This document shows positions 34,857 to 42,539 of a DNA stretch of 53,080 nucleotides, one piece after another (position 1 is the first letter of the stretch; the number at the start of each line of letters is the position of its first letter). The notes beneath the pieces are model-generated. The model was not told the DNA's origin, searched no databases, and worked only from the letters and a program-made list of their open reading frames with translations. A program made the position numbers and the translations under genes. The DNA comes from Verrucomicrobiales bacterium (lineage in GTDB: Bacteria; Verrucomicrobiota; Verrucomicrobiia; Verrucomicrobiales; DEV007). The stretch spans positions 1 through 53,080 of the forward strand of contig JAEUHH010000111.1 in NCBI GenBank assembly GCA_016795505.1, given 5' to 3'.

Positions 34857-37016
34857 TCAACGCTCCGCCGGCGCGGGAATCCCATCCGCCCGGCCGGTGA
34901 GCCAGAGGTGGAACGCATACTCGCGAGCGATCTCGCGGATGTATTCGAACCGGCCCGAGGCGCCGCTGTGGCCGGCCTCCAGGTGCGTCCACAGCAGCAC
35001 CGGCCGGCCGCTGGTGGTGCTGGACCGCAGGCGTGCTACCCACTTCGCCGGCTCCCAATAGGGCACCCGCGGGTCATTCAGGCCGCCCGTGGCCAGAATC
35101 GCCGGGTAGGGCCTGGCGGCCACGTTGTCGTAGGGCGAGTAGCTCAGGATGGTCTGGTAGTCCGCGGCATCTTCCGGATTGCCCCACTCGACATACTCGG
35201 ATGTGGTCAGCGGCAGGCTGGGATCGCTCATCGTGCTCAGACAATCGACAAAGGGCACATTCGCCACCACGCTACGGAACAGGTCCGGCCGCAGATTGAC
35301 CACCGCCCCCATCAGGAGGCCGCCGGCCGAGGTCCCGGAGGCACAAAGCCGGTCCGGACGCGTGTAGTCCCGGGCGATCAGGTGCTCGGCGCAGGCTATG
35401 AAATCGGTGAAACTGTTCGGCTTTTTCCCGAGTTTGCCCGAGTCGTACCAGGCCCGGCCCAGTTCACCGCCTCCCCGCACGTGGGCGATGGCCTGGATGA
35501 ACCCGCGATCGAGCAGGCTTAGTCGGCTGCTCAGGAAAAAGGGATCGTAGTTGTCGCCGTAGGCGCCGTAGCCCTCCAGCAGCAAGGGGGCCGAGCCATC
35601 GAGCGGCGTGTCGCGGCGCCGGACCAGTGAGATCGGGATCCGGGTCCCATCACCAGCGGTCGCCTCGATTCGCTCGACTGCGTAGCGGGTGGGATCGTGT
35701 CCGCCGACCACCTCGCGGCGCTTCAACACGGTCTGCCCAAGCGAGACCAGATCGATCTCGGTGACGCTCTGCGGGGTGATGGCCGATGTGTAAACGAAGC
35801 GAAACGCCGCGGCGCCGTGGTCGCGATTTTCCGATGCCTCGATGAGATAAGCCGGCTCGGGCATGGCGACCGGGCGCACCGCCCCCTGGTAATCGGCCAC
35901 CCGGAGCTGCGGCTGCCCGCGCTCCCGCACCTGGAGCACCATCCCCGACTGGAAGAAGGTGACGTTCTGAATCACCACCGCGTCGTCGTAGGGCAGGAAG
36001 TCGCGCCAATGGGCTCGTCCGGGCGAGTCGGACGGGGCGCTGACCAGTTTCAGGTTTTCCGCCCCATCGGCGTCGGTCAGCAGCCAGAATTGGCCGTTGG
36101 CATGGTCCACCTGATACCGCAACCCCGGCGTCCGGGGCTCGATGACGGTCCACTCACCCTCAGGTTGGTCGGCGGGAAGCACCCGGCTTTCCTCGGTTTC
36201 CGAGTTGCCGGATCTCAGCACCAGCCGGCTGTCGTCCGCGGTGGCGTAGAGGCTCAGGGAGAACTCGGCATCCTTCTCTTCATACACCAACCGGTCGGCA
36301 TCGGCCGGCTCGCCCAGCCGGTGACGCATCAGACGGGCGGCCCGCTGGGTGTCGTCCACCTGGAGGTAGAAAAAGGTCCGGTTGTCCGCCGCCCACACCC
36401 CGGCGCTGCCGTAGGCGACTTTTCCCACCTCGTCGGGCAGCCATTCCCCGGTCGCCACGGTCCGAAACCGGAGCTGACAGATGTCGGAGCCATCTTCATT
36501 TTCCAAAATCGCCGCGATGCGGTGATCGGGAGACATCTCGTAGTCGACCATCTCGTAGTAGTCCTTGCCTTTGGCCCGCTCGTTGCCGTCGATGATGATC
36601 TCCTCGGCGCCCTCCATCGATCCCCGGCGCCTGGCCTCAACCGCATGCTCGGCACCGGTCTCTGTGCGCGAGTAGTAGAGGTAGCCTCCGTGCGGAGCGG
36701 GCACGGAGAAGTCCTCCTCGCGGATGCGACCGCGCATTTCCCGGTAGAGCGTCTCCTGGAAGGCGGCGATCGGAGCCAGTTGGCTCGTCGTCCAGTCGTT
36801 CTCGGCCTTCAGGTGGGCGATCACGGCCGGATTTTCCTTTTCCCGCAGCCAAAACCACGGATCCTCCCGAACATGCCCGTGGGCCTCCATGCGGTGCGGC
36901 CGGCGCTCGGGCAGCGGGGCACCGGCCGGTGTCGTCTGGCCGACGGCCGTGTCGAAGACGACGCAAGCCGGCAGAATCAGGGAAAACAGGGCAAAGAGTG
37001 GGTTCGGTTCGTTCAC
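34857..37016 (-). CDS. Exported prolyl oligopeptidase-family serine peptidase (S9A, oligopeptidase B-like)
   Basis: The GTG at 37016 gives 719 residues with a signal peptide (LFALFSLILPACVVF). Open codons up to an ATG at 37103 would add residues and overlap the start of the divergent gene at 37106. An N-terminal seven-bladed propeller region (about 60-430) precedes the alpha/beta hydrolase domain. Catalytic residues are the Ser in CASGTSAGGLLMG, the Asp in GGLNDPRVPYWEPAKW, and the His in EAGHSGASGRF. Also typical is the LLEGYGAYGDNYDPFF motif. It cleaves short peptides after basic or prolyl residues, probably in the periplasm. Confidence 0.92.
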   Translation of the reverse strand: MNEPNPLFALFSLILPACVVFDTAVGQTTPAGAPLPERRPHRMEAHGHVREDPWFWLREKENPAVIAHLKAENDWTTSQLAPIAAFQETLYREMRGRIREEDFSVPAPHGGYLYYSRTETGAEHAVEARRRGSMEGAEEIIIDGNERAKGKDYYEMVDYEMSPDHRIAAILENEDGSDICQLRFRTVATGEWLPDEVGKVAYGSAGVWAADNRTFFYLQVDDTQRAARLMRHRLGEPADADRLVYEEKDAEFSLSLYATADDSRLVLRSGNSETEESRVLPADQPEGEWTVIEPRTPGLRYQVDHANGQFWLLTDADGAENLKLVSAPSDSPGRAHWRDFLPYDDAVVIQNVTFFQSGMVLQVRERGQPQLRVADYQGAVRPVAMPEPAYLIEASENRDHGAAAFRFVYTSAITPQSVTEIDLVSLGQTVLKRREVVGGHDPTRYAVERIEATAGDGTRIPISLVRRRDTPLDGSAPLLLEGYGAYGDNYDPFFLSSRLSLLDRGFIQAIAHVRGGGELGRAWYDSGKLGKKPNSFTDFIACAEHLIARDYTRPDRLCASGTSAGGLLMGAVVNLRPDLFRSVVANVPFVDCLSTMSDPSLPLTTSEYVEWGNPEDAADYQTILSYSPYDNVAARPYPAILATGGLNDPRVPYWEPAKWVARLRSSTTSGRPVLLWTHLEAGHSGASGRFEYIREIAREYAFHLWLTGRADGIPAPAER

Positions 37017-37105
37017 GGTCCCAACAATGCCCTGTTCCGGCACGCTGAACACGGGATTTCTTTTTCCGATTGTCACCGGCCCTCCCATTCCGCTACTCTG
37101 CATCC

Positions 37106-38011
37106 ATGCAGTGGTACTATCTCGACGCCAATCAGCAGCAGGTCCCCGCCGACGAAAGCGAACTGGGCGACCTGCTCCAATCCGGAACCGTATCCGCCGA
37201 CACCATGCTGTGGAATGAGTCGATGGCCGACTGGGAGTCGGCCCGTGACCTGTTTCCCGATTGGTTCCCGGCCGAAGTGACTGTGGAAGCGACCGCCGCC
37301 GCCCCTGCGCTCCGGGCTCCGGCTTTGGTCAACAAGGGCCGCACCGTCGGATTGGTGAAAAGACCGCGCACCGGAGCCGAAGCCACCGACGGCAGTTCCT
37401 CGCAAAAGCTTTCCCCCTCCAGCCCCAGCGGCGCCCGCACCCAGCGCACCACCGGAGCGTCAGGATCGACCACCCAGCGCACCACCGGTGGCAGCCGCCG
37501 CGCCCGCGAAGGTCGGGAGGAAGGCGAGGCCGCCGACCTCGTCCGCGACGTGGCGGGCATCATCGGCCACCATCCCGGCTGGACGAAATTTGCCGGCGTG
37601 GGCTTCATCATTTTCGGCGTCCTGCTTTGCCTGACCGTGGCGGGAGCCCTGGTCGGCTGGCTGCCGATCTGGATGGGCGTGGTGATTTTCAAGATCGCTG
37701 GCGCCGCCGAGCGCGGGGCGCATTTTGGACGCCGCGAGGACTTGGAGGAAATCCTCAGCCGGGTGGCCGGCTTTCACAAATTGTTCGGCATTTACTTCAT
37801 TGTCTCCGCCGTCGTGAGCATCGTCGTGACCGTGCTGTACGCCGCGATGGTCATGGCCCTGATCACCCAACTCAACCAGCAGTCCACCGGGGGCATGCCC
37901 GGTGCCCTGCCGCCGGTACCGGAGATGCCAGCCGAGCCCGCCGCGGTTCCGGCAACCGAACCTGAGCCGGCTCCCGCCGCGCCGACAGAGGCAACTCCCG
38001 CGGCCAAGTGA
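37106..38011 (+). CDS. GYF_2 (DUF4339) domain membrane protein with DUF5362-like C-terminus
   Basis: The 301-residue protein starts at ATG 37106. An N-terminal GYF_2 domain (1-52: WYYLDANQQQVPADE, then MLWNESMADWESARDLFPDW) probably binds a proline-rich peptide. A Ser/Thr/Gly/Arg-rich disordered linker follows (about 60-150). Two membrane helices lie at about 167-195 and 230-260, flanking an amphipathic AAERGAHFGRREDLEEIL segment. The tail is Pro/Ala/Glu-rich. It resembles the small DUF5362-type membrane family; its role is unknown. A strong terminator overlaps its stop codon. Confidence 0.85.
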   Translation: MQWYYLDANQQQVPADESELGDLLQSGTVSADTMLWNESMADWESARDLFPDWFPAEVTVEATAAAPALRAPALVNKGRTVGLVKRPRTGAEATDGSSSQKLSPSSPSGARTQRTTGASGSTTQRTTGGSRRAREGREEGEAADLVRDVAGIIGHHPGWTKFAGVGFIIFGVLLCLTVAGALVGWLPIWMGVVIFKIAGAAERGAHFGRREDLEEILSRVAGFHKLFGIYFIVSAVVSIVVTVLYAAMVMALITQLNQQSTGGMPGALPPVPEMPAEPAAVPATEPEPAPAAPTEATPAAK

Positions 38012-38026
38012 CCGCGGGAACGTTTT
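37996..38026 (+). terminator. Rho-independent terminator overlapping the stop codon
   Basis: TCCCGCGG (37996-38003) and CCGCGGGA (38012-38019) form a perfect 8-bp stem with an 8-base loop (CCAAGTGA) that contains the TGA stop. A short T run follows (38023-38026). It ends transcription of the GYF_2 gene just before the convergent glycosyltransferase-like gene. Confidence 0.75.
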
Positions 38027-38031
38027 CCCCC

Positions 38032-39099
38032 TCAGGCACAGCCCAGATCGCGCAAAAAATCGGCCAATTGCCGCGCCACGACCCCGTAACTGGCGGAATC
38101 GGCGGCCTTGGTGGCGGCATCAGCCACGGTCTCGGCATAGGTCGCTTCGTCAGTCATCAGGCGGCGGATACGCTCGTCCACAGCTTCGAGGGATCCCGAT
38201 CCATCGTCAGCCAAGTCGGGAAAGATCACCTCTTCCAGCGCCGAGTTCCCCCCCGCACACAGCGTGCGGCACAGCGCGGCATCGCCGGCCACCTGCCCGG
38301 GCACGTAGCCGCGATCAAGCTGATACACGAGCCGATGCGACGCCATCAGCCGCAGGTAATCGGCATAGCCGAGCGGCCGGTCCACGAGCCGCAGCCGGGA
38401 CTCGGGGAAGGACGATTCCAACTGCCGTAACAGCCGGCGGCCGGCCCGTTTGTCGCCATTGATGACAGTGACGGTGGTGTTGAGTTCCTCGGAAAGCACC
38501 GCGCTCCGCGACAGGGCCTGGAGATGATTGCGCGTGGGCACGAAAAACTGCCGCGTTCCCAACATGATCCCCTGCCGGCGATCGATCGGCACGGAGAAAT
38601 CCCATTCGGCATGCTCGACCGGATACGGCGTCGGAATGAAGCGGGTTTTTCGCTCGAATTCCGCCGCCGTGAGCCAACCCCAGCGCGGCGGCAGCACCGC
38701 AGTCGGCGAGAGAATGCCGTCGGCGAGCGTCAGCAGGTCCTGGTAGTCCTCCAGAGCACGGGTGGACCGCAATTGATCGGCGATCTGGTAGGGTCCCGCC
38801 TCCTTCCACGACGCCAGCACGGGCAGGCCCACGGCCTTGAGCCGGCGCACGGCATCGAGGCTGACCCCGACCCGTGAACGGATCAGCACGATGACCGCCT
38901 GAAACCGGTCGCGCTGGGCGAGCAGCCGGTCGGTGCGGTGAAAAAACGCCCCTCCCGTCGCCGCCGCGTAGGCATGGTAATTCACGGGCGGATGACCGGG
39001 ATCGGATGGCCGACCAGGACCGGCTGCGTAGTCCACCGGGGCATCCCGACCGCCGGGATTGAGGACCGCGAGACAGATCGGCGCGGGCGGGACGGTCAT
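38032..39099 (-). CDS. Possible GT-B glycosyltransferase-like protein
   Basis: The 355-residue soluble protein has no signal peptide or membrane segment. The N-terminus contains a conserved PVNYHAYAAATGGAFFHRT region and a FQAVIVLIRSRVG strand. The C-terminal half has the layout of a GT-B nucleotide-binding domain (RLRLVDRPLGYADYLRLMA, then YVPGQVAGDAALCRTLCAGG and NSALEEVIFP). I cannot assign a family firmly. A role in surface glycan synthesis is an inference only. It lies 62 bases downstream of tRNA-Val on the same strand. Confidence 0.55.
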   Translation of the reverse strand: MTVPPAPICLAVLNPGGRDAPVDYAAGPGRPSDPGHPPVNYHAYAAATGGAFFHRTDRLLAQRDRFQAVIVLIRSRVGVSLDAVRRLKAVGLPVLASWKEAGPYQIADQLRSTRALEDYQDLLTLADGILSPTAVLPPRWGWLTAAEFERKTRFIPTPYPVEHAEWDFSVPIDRRQGIMLGTRQFFVPTRNHLQALSRSAVLSEELNTTVTVINGDKRAGRRLLRQLESSFPESRLRLVDRPLGYADYLRLMASHRLVYQLDRGYVPGQVAGDAALCRTLCAGGNSALEEVIFPDLADDGSGSLEAVDERIRRLMTDEATYAETVADAATKAADSASYGVVARQLADFLRDLGCA

Positions 39100-39136
39100 G
39101 GATGGCGAAACTTCGAGGCCTTCCCCGTGGGGCGAT

Positions 39137-39156
39137 CCCCGACGGGCAGGTCGGGG
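39137..39156 (-). terminator. Hairpin after tRNA-Val
   Basis: CCCCGAC (39137-39143) and GTCGGGG (39150-39156) form a perfect 7-bp stem with a 6-base loop, beginning 5 bases past the encoded CCA. No T tract follows, so it may be a processing or weak termination structure. Confidence 0.35.
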
Positions 39157-39160
39157 AAAA

Positions 39161-39235
39161 TGGTGCGCGATACAGGATTTGAACCTGTGACCCCCACCGT
39201 GTCAAGGTGATGCTCTACCCCTGAGCTAACCGCGC
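39161..39235 (-). tRNA. tRNA-Val (anticodon GAC)
   Basis: The gene folds as a standard tRNA. The acceptor is GCGCGGT with ATCGCGC (one G.U). The D-arm is AGCTCAGGGGTAGAGC. The anticodon arm CACC-TTGACAC-GGTG reads GAC. The T-arm is CACAGGTTCAAATCCTGT. The 3' CCA is encoded (39161-39163). A perfect 15-base inverted repeat begins 4 bases upstream of its 5' end. Confidence 0.97.
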
Positions 39236-39547
39236 ATGGCCCTGAGGCGTCCAGTGAGGACTCCCTTTGGGAACGGGGCCAAGAATAAAGCCCCGGTCGG
39301 CCGGATCGCAACTGATTTGTCGCGAGGTTGGACGCCTCAGGGCAAAAGCGCGGCCCTCAAAGGCTCATTTGATGGTCGCTGGTGTGGCCGTTTCTGAACC
39401 AACTCGTCCCGTTCCGCGACCACTTCGGGATTGGAAATCATCGGTCGAAAGGGGCAAGCCGTCACGTCTTGGCCGGCCTTCCTTGTGGGTCCGATAGCGG
39501 CGGGTTGAGAGTGGGAAAGCCAGCATCGTTCCATGAGGCTTGTCTCC
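39236..39547. other. Non-coding stretch between tRNA-Val and the DUF5615 gene
   Basis: This 312-base gap contains the 15-base inverted repeat (39239-39343) and a GGGGC/GCCCC hairpin near 39275-39295. It presumably also holds the tRNA-Val promoter. An 87-codon minus-strand frame (39337-39600) crosses it, but its composition and overlap with the DUF5615 gene argue against a protein. Confidence 0.55.
39239..39343. repeat. Perfect 15-base inverted repeat upstream of tRNA-Val
   Basis: GCCCTGAGGCGTCCA (39239-39253) recurs as its exact reverse complement at 39329-39343, with 75 bases between. The inner segment includes a GGGGC/GCCCC hairpin. One arm abuts the tRNA 5' end. It could be the scar of a small tRNA-linked insertion, or a leader structure. 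No transposase is present. Confidence 0.6.
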
Positions 39548-39877
39548 TCATCGGATTTCCACGACGCTTTCGCCCGCTTGGAGAAATCCGAGTGCCTCAT
39601 CGAGGTGGTCGGTGAGAATCTGCATCAGCCTGGCTTCCGAAGTATTCCCGCACCGCAGCCAGATCACTGAGGGCGGCGGACCAATTCGATTGACGAGATC
39701 CACAAAGTCCTTGTCCTTCGTTAGCAGAATGGCACCGACCTGTTTCGCGCCACGAAAAATCGCTTCATCCTCAGCGTCGCGAAGACCAATGTCCCGCAAT
39801 GCCACCGCATCATGCCCGAGCGTTTCGCGCAACCAGGACGCCACGCGCGGTGACAGATGGGCATCAAGCCAGATCAT
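39548..39877 (-). CDS. DUF5615 PIN-like protein (putative toxin)
   Basis: The 109-residue protein has the DUF5615 pattern: MIWLDAHLSPRVASWLRETL at the N-terminus with an acidic Asp5, and AILLTKDKDFVDLV, whose acidic residues resemble a PIN-type metal site. It overlaps the preceding DUF433 gene by four bases (ATGA, 39874-39877), so the pair is translated together. DUF433/DUF5615 pairs are generally treated as type II toxin-antitoxin-like modules. RNase activity is inferred, not shown. Confidence 0.88.
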   Translation of the reverse strand: MIWLDAHLSPRVASWLRETLGHDAVALRDIGLRDAEDEAIFRGAKQVGAILLTKDKDFVDLVNRIGPPPSVIWLRCGNTSEARLMQILTDHLDEALGFLQAGESVVEIR

Positions 39878-40098
39878 GCCGCAATAACCGGATGATCGAT
39901 TCCCCGGCTCGCGTAGAGAATCGCCGCCGTGATGTCGCCCCTCTCCAAATCAGGCATTTCGCTCAGGATCTGTTCAAACGTGAGACCGGCGGCGAGGAGA
40001 TCGAGCACATCCGTCACCCGGATCCTCATACCGCGGATACAGGGACGCCCGCCGCATTGCCGGGGATTCACCGTGATTCTCTCTTTATCGGCGCTCAT
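39874..40098 (-). CDS. DUF433 helix-turn-helix protein (putative antitoxin)
   Basis: The 74-residue protein matches DUF433 (ITVNPRQCGGRPCIRGMRI, then LLAAGLTFEQILSEMPDL and DITAAILYAS). The C-terminal part is a small winged-helix-like DNA-binding unit. It is the first gene of the pair and overlaps the DUF5615 gene by ATGA. It probably neutralises its partner and autoregulates. The 220 bases upstream (40099-40318) show no further gene. Confidence 0.9.
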   Translation of the reverse strand: MSADKERITVNPRQCGGRPCIRGMRIRVTDVLDLLAAGLTFEQILSEMPDLERGDITAAILYASRGIDHPVIAA

Positions 40099-40318
40099 TG
40101 GGCCAGTTTACCTCTGAATCCGACCGGGTCGATTTCATTTTTTCAGCCGCTACATCGCCTTCGTCCAGCAAGAGATTGGGCTAACGCTGTCGCAGACTGG
40201 CCGAGATGCAACCGGTCGCAGTCCCAATCGAAGTCACTCATTTTGGGTTCAAGGGACCTATTCCGCGGCCCCTTCTTCAATTGAACATGGCGCCGCTCGT
40301 CTCCGCTGGTGGCTTTCC

Positions 40319-41443
40319 TCAAAATTTCACCCCCAGCACCCAGGCCGGGCTCTTGCCACAGGGATAGGTCTTCAGCGGCGTCAGGGCTCCCGTCTCCGGG
40401 TCGCGCCGATAGACGATGAGGGTGTCGGAGCCCTGTCCGGCCGAGACGACGAATTTTTCACCGCCCGGCAACAGGGCGAACGATCGCGGGGTCTTCTCCG
40501 TGGGAGTCTGGCCAAGCGAGGTCAGCGCGCCCGTCTCTGGGTGAATGGAAAACACTGCGAGACTGTCATGGCCGCGGTTCGAGGCATACACGAAGCGCCC
40601 GTCCGCGCTGACATGGATGTCGGCGCAACTACCCTTCGATTTGTCCCATTCGGGTGGCGTGGTCGACACGGTGTCGCGCAGGGACAACCGGCCCGCGGCG
40701 GCATCGTAGTCGCAATGGGTGACGCTCTGCCCCTGTTCATTGACCAGATAGACCCATTTGCCGTTCGGATGAAAAGCCAGATGCCGCGGACCGGCTCCGT
40801 CAGCTCCCGGGGTGTGCGGCGGCTGGTTCGACTCGATCTTCCCGGTGGTGGCGTCGAAGCGGATCTGCTCGACCTTGTTCAGATCCATCACATGCGGCAC
40901 CAGCGCGAAGCGGTTGGCGGGATCGGTGACGATGCAATGGGCGCGCTTTCCCGTTGTCAGAGTCGAGACGGGCGGGCCGGTGACGACGCCCTCCGCGATG
41001 CGGCTCACGCTCACCACGCCATCGCTGTAGGATGCGGACAGCAACCATTTCTCGGTCCGATCAAGGTGGACATAGGCCGAATTCACCCCCGAAGGAGCCA
41101 TCACCGCGCCGGACAGGGCTCCGGTGGCGGGATCGACGACGATGGACGCGAACTCCACCGTGGACCGCACCGCCGCGTAGAGCCGGGTGCGGTCGTCGCG
41201 GATGTCGAGGCTGCCCGGTGCTCCGGGCAGGTCGATTGCCCCCACCCGTTTGAGGTCCCCGGTCGTCTCGTCGACCACAAACTGGGCGATGCGGTTGTCA
41301 CCACTCTCGGAAACGTACACCACCAGAGGACCAGCATACCCTGGTAAAATCAGCCAGCCGGCGAGACCGAGCAGAAGGATCGCCAGAGAACTGCGGAGTC
41401 CAGTCTGCCGGGCGGTGAGGAAAAAGAGAAAGTCACGTTTCAT
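40319..41443 (-). CDS. Exported lactonase-fold seven-bladed propeller protein (6-phosphogluconolactonase/YbhE-like)
   Basis: The 374-residue protein has a signal peptide or N-terminal membrane segment (SSLAILLLGLAGWLILPGYA). Propeller repeats follow (VYVSESGDNRIAQFVVDETTG, GPRHLAFHPNGKWVYLVNE, ADGRFVYASNRGHDSLAVFSI). The set matches the lactonase (Lactonase, 7-bladed) family. Such proteins hydrolyse 6-phosphogluconolactone or other lactones, though exported members may act on different substrates. The ATG at 41443 is used. It stands 78 bases downstream of the B3-type metallo-beta-lactamase gene on the same strand. Confidence 0.9.
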   Translation of the reverse strand: MKRDFLFFLTARQTGLRSSLAILLLGLAGWLILPGYAGPLVVYVSESGDNRIAQFVVDETTGDLKRVGAIDLPGAPGSLDIRDDRTRLYAAVRSTVEFASIVVDPATGALSGAVMAPSGVNSAYVHLDRTEKWLLSASYSDGVVSVSRIAEGVVTGPPVSTLTTGKRAHCIVTDPANRFALVPHVMDLNKVEQIRFDATTGKIESNQPPHTPGADGAGPRHLAFHPNGKWVYLVNEQGQSVTHCDYDAAAGRLSLRDTVSTTPPEWDKSKGSCADIHVSADGRFVYASNRGHDSLAVFSIHPETGALTSLGQTPTEKTPRSFALLPGGEKFVVSAGQGSDTLIVYRRDPETGALTPLKTYPCGKSPAWVLGVKF

Positions 41444-41521
41444 CCCGGCAAGCTACCCACCCGCGAGCCTCCCTGTCAATCCGGCGCGGATTCGTACGGC
41501 GCGGATCCGGTGCGCCAGCGA

Positions 41522-42403
41522 TCAGGGCTTCGCGGCGCGCTGGCGTTCCCACTCGGCTCGGAATGCCTCTTCCCGGTCTTCGACATAGAGCCGGTAGCCC
41601 TCGGGGTCGATGAAGGGATTCACCTCCGGCCGCGTCTCGAGCAGGGCATGTTTTTCCACCATGCCGTAATAGGCCCCGTGGGCACCGAGGAACAGGTCGA
41701 CGGCCTGAGCCTTGAGAACCCGGAACGTTTTCTCATAATCCTCAGCCATGCCGGGATAGTCGGCATTGCCCACCAGTACATAGCCCGGATTCACGTTCGG
41801 ACTGCCGATGATCACGGCGCGCAGGGGCTTGCCGGACGCGTCGGTCACGGTCAGGCACCAAGTGGTGCAGCCGGGGGTGTGGCCCGGCGTGAGGAGGGCG
41901 GTCAGGGTGGCTCCACCCAGCGTGACCGTATCGCCGTCGCGCAACCGGCGATCGACCTTGGCAGGAGGGAACTGCAGGTAGCTCGCCATGAGCCGGGAAC
42001 GCTTCGGGCCCCCATTTTCCACCGCGTCGGCATCCTCGGCCATCACGTGGTACTTCGCACCGGTGAGCCGGATGATCTCCGCGCTGCCGGCACAGTGGTC
42101 GGAGTGCGCGTGGCTGATCAGCAGGATCTTCACATCGCCGAATCGATACCCGAGATCTTCGACGCTCTTCCGGATCAAGGGCACGGACTCCACCAGGCTG
42201 CTGTTGATCAGAATGTGGCCCTCCGGCGTCGCGATCAAATACGAAGCCAGATCCTTCGAGCCGACGTAGTAGAGGTTCCCCGCGATGCGGTGCGGCGGAA
42301 ATGGTTCCGTCCACGCAGATACTTGGCCCCGGGCCGACGGATCGGTCAGAAAAGCGCAGGCAAAGCCGAGCCAAATGAGGAACAGAGAGCGTCCGGGCGT
42401 CAT
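41522..42403 (-). CDS. Subclass B3 metallo-beta-lactamase-like enzyme
   Basis: The 293-residue protein starts at ATG 42403, encoding a signal peptide (SLFLIWLGFACAFL, about 6-25). All six canonical zinc ligands are present: His98, His100, Asp102 and His103 in ISHAHSDHCAG; His175 in LTPGHTPGCTTW; and His242 in FLGAHGAYYGM. The GHTPGCTTW motif and the ASY/SYLIATPEGHILIN start are B3-like (L1/FEZ group). It may hydrolyse beta-lactams in the periplasm, or be a house-keeping lactone/other-ester hydrolase; function is not tested. An alternative upstream start (42517) would add 38 unlikely residues. Confidence 0.9.
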   Translation of the reverse strand: MTPGRSLFLIWLGFACAFLTDPSARGQVSAWTEPFPPHRIAGNLYYVGSKDLASYLIATPEGHILINSSLVESVPLIRKSVEDLGYRFGDVKILLISHAHSDHCAGSAEIIRLTGAKYHVMAEDADAVENGGPKRSRLMASYLQFPPAKVDRRLRDGDTVTLGGATLTALLTPGHTPGCTTWCLTVTDASGKPLRAVIIGSPNVNPGYVLVGNADYPGMAEDYEKTFRVLKAQAVDLFLGAHGAYYGMVEKHALLETRPEVNPFIDPEGYRLYVEDREEAFRAEWERQRAAKP

Positions 42404-42539
42404 GGCCCGAGTCTCCCCGCCTCCGGACCGGGTGTCCAGCCCCAATCCAGAGTGGCGCGTTCGCGCTTGAAAGCGGCGGGGTTTTCCCTTACCGGTCCCC
42501 GCTTTCCGAGGCCCCACCTCTTCCTTTTATATCAGACAC

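Noticed and set aside
39337-39600. 87-codon minus-strand open frame upstream of tRNA-Val
   Set aside because: It overlaps the 3' end of the DUF5615 gene, has no recognisable motif, and crosses an inverted repeat.
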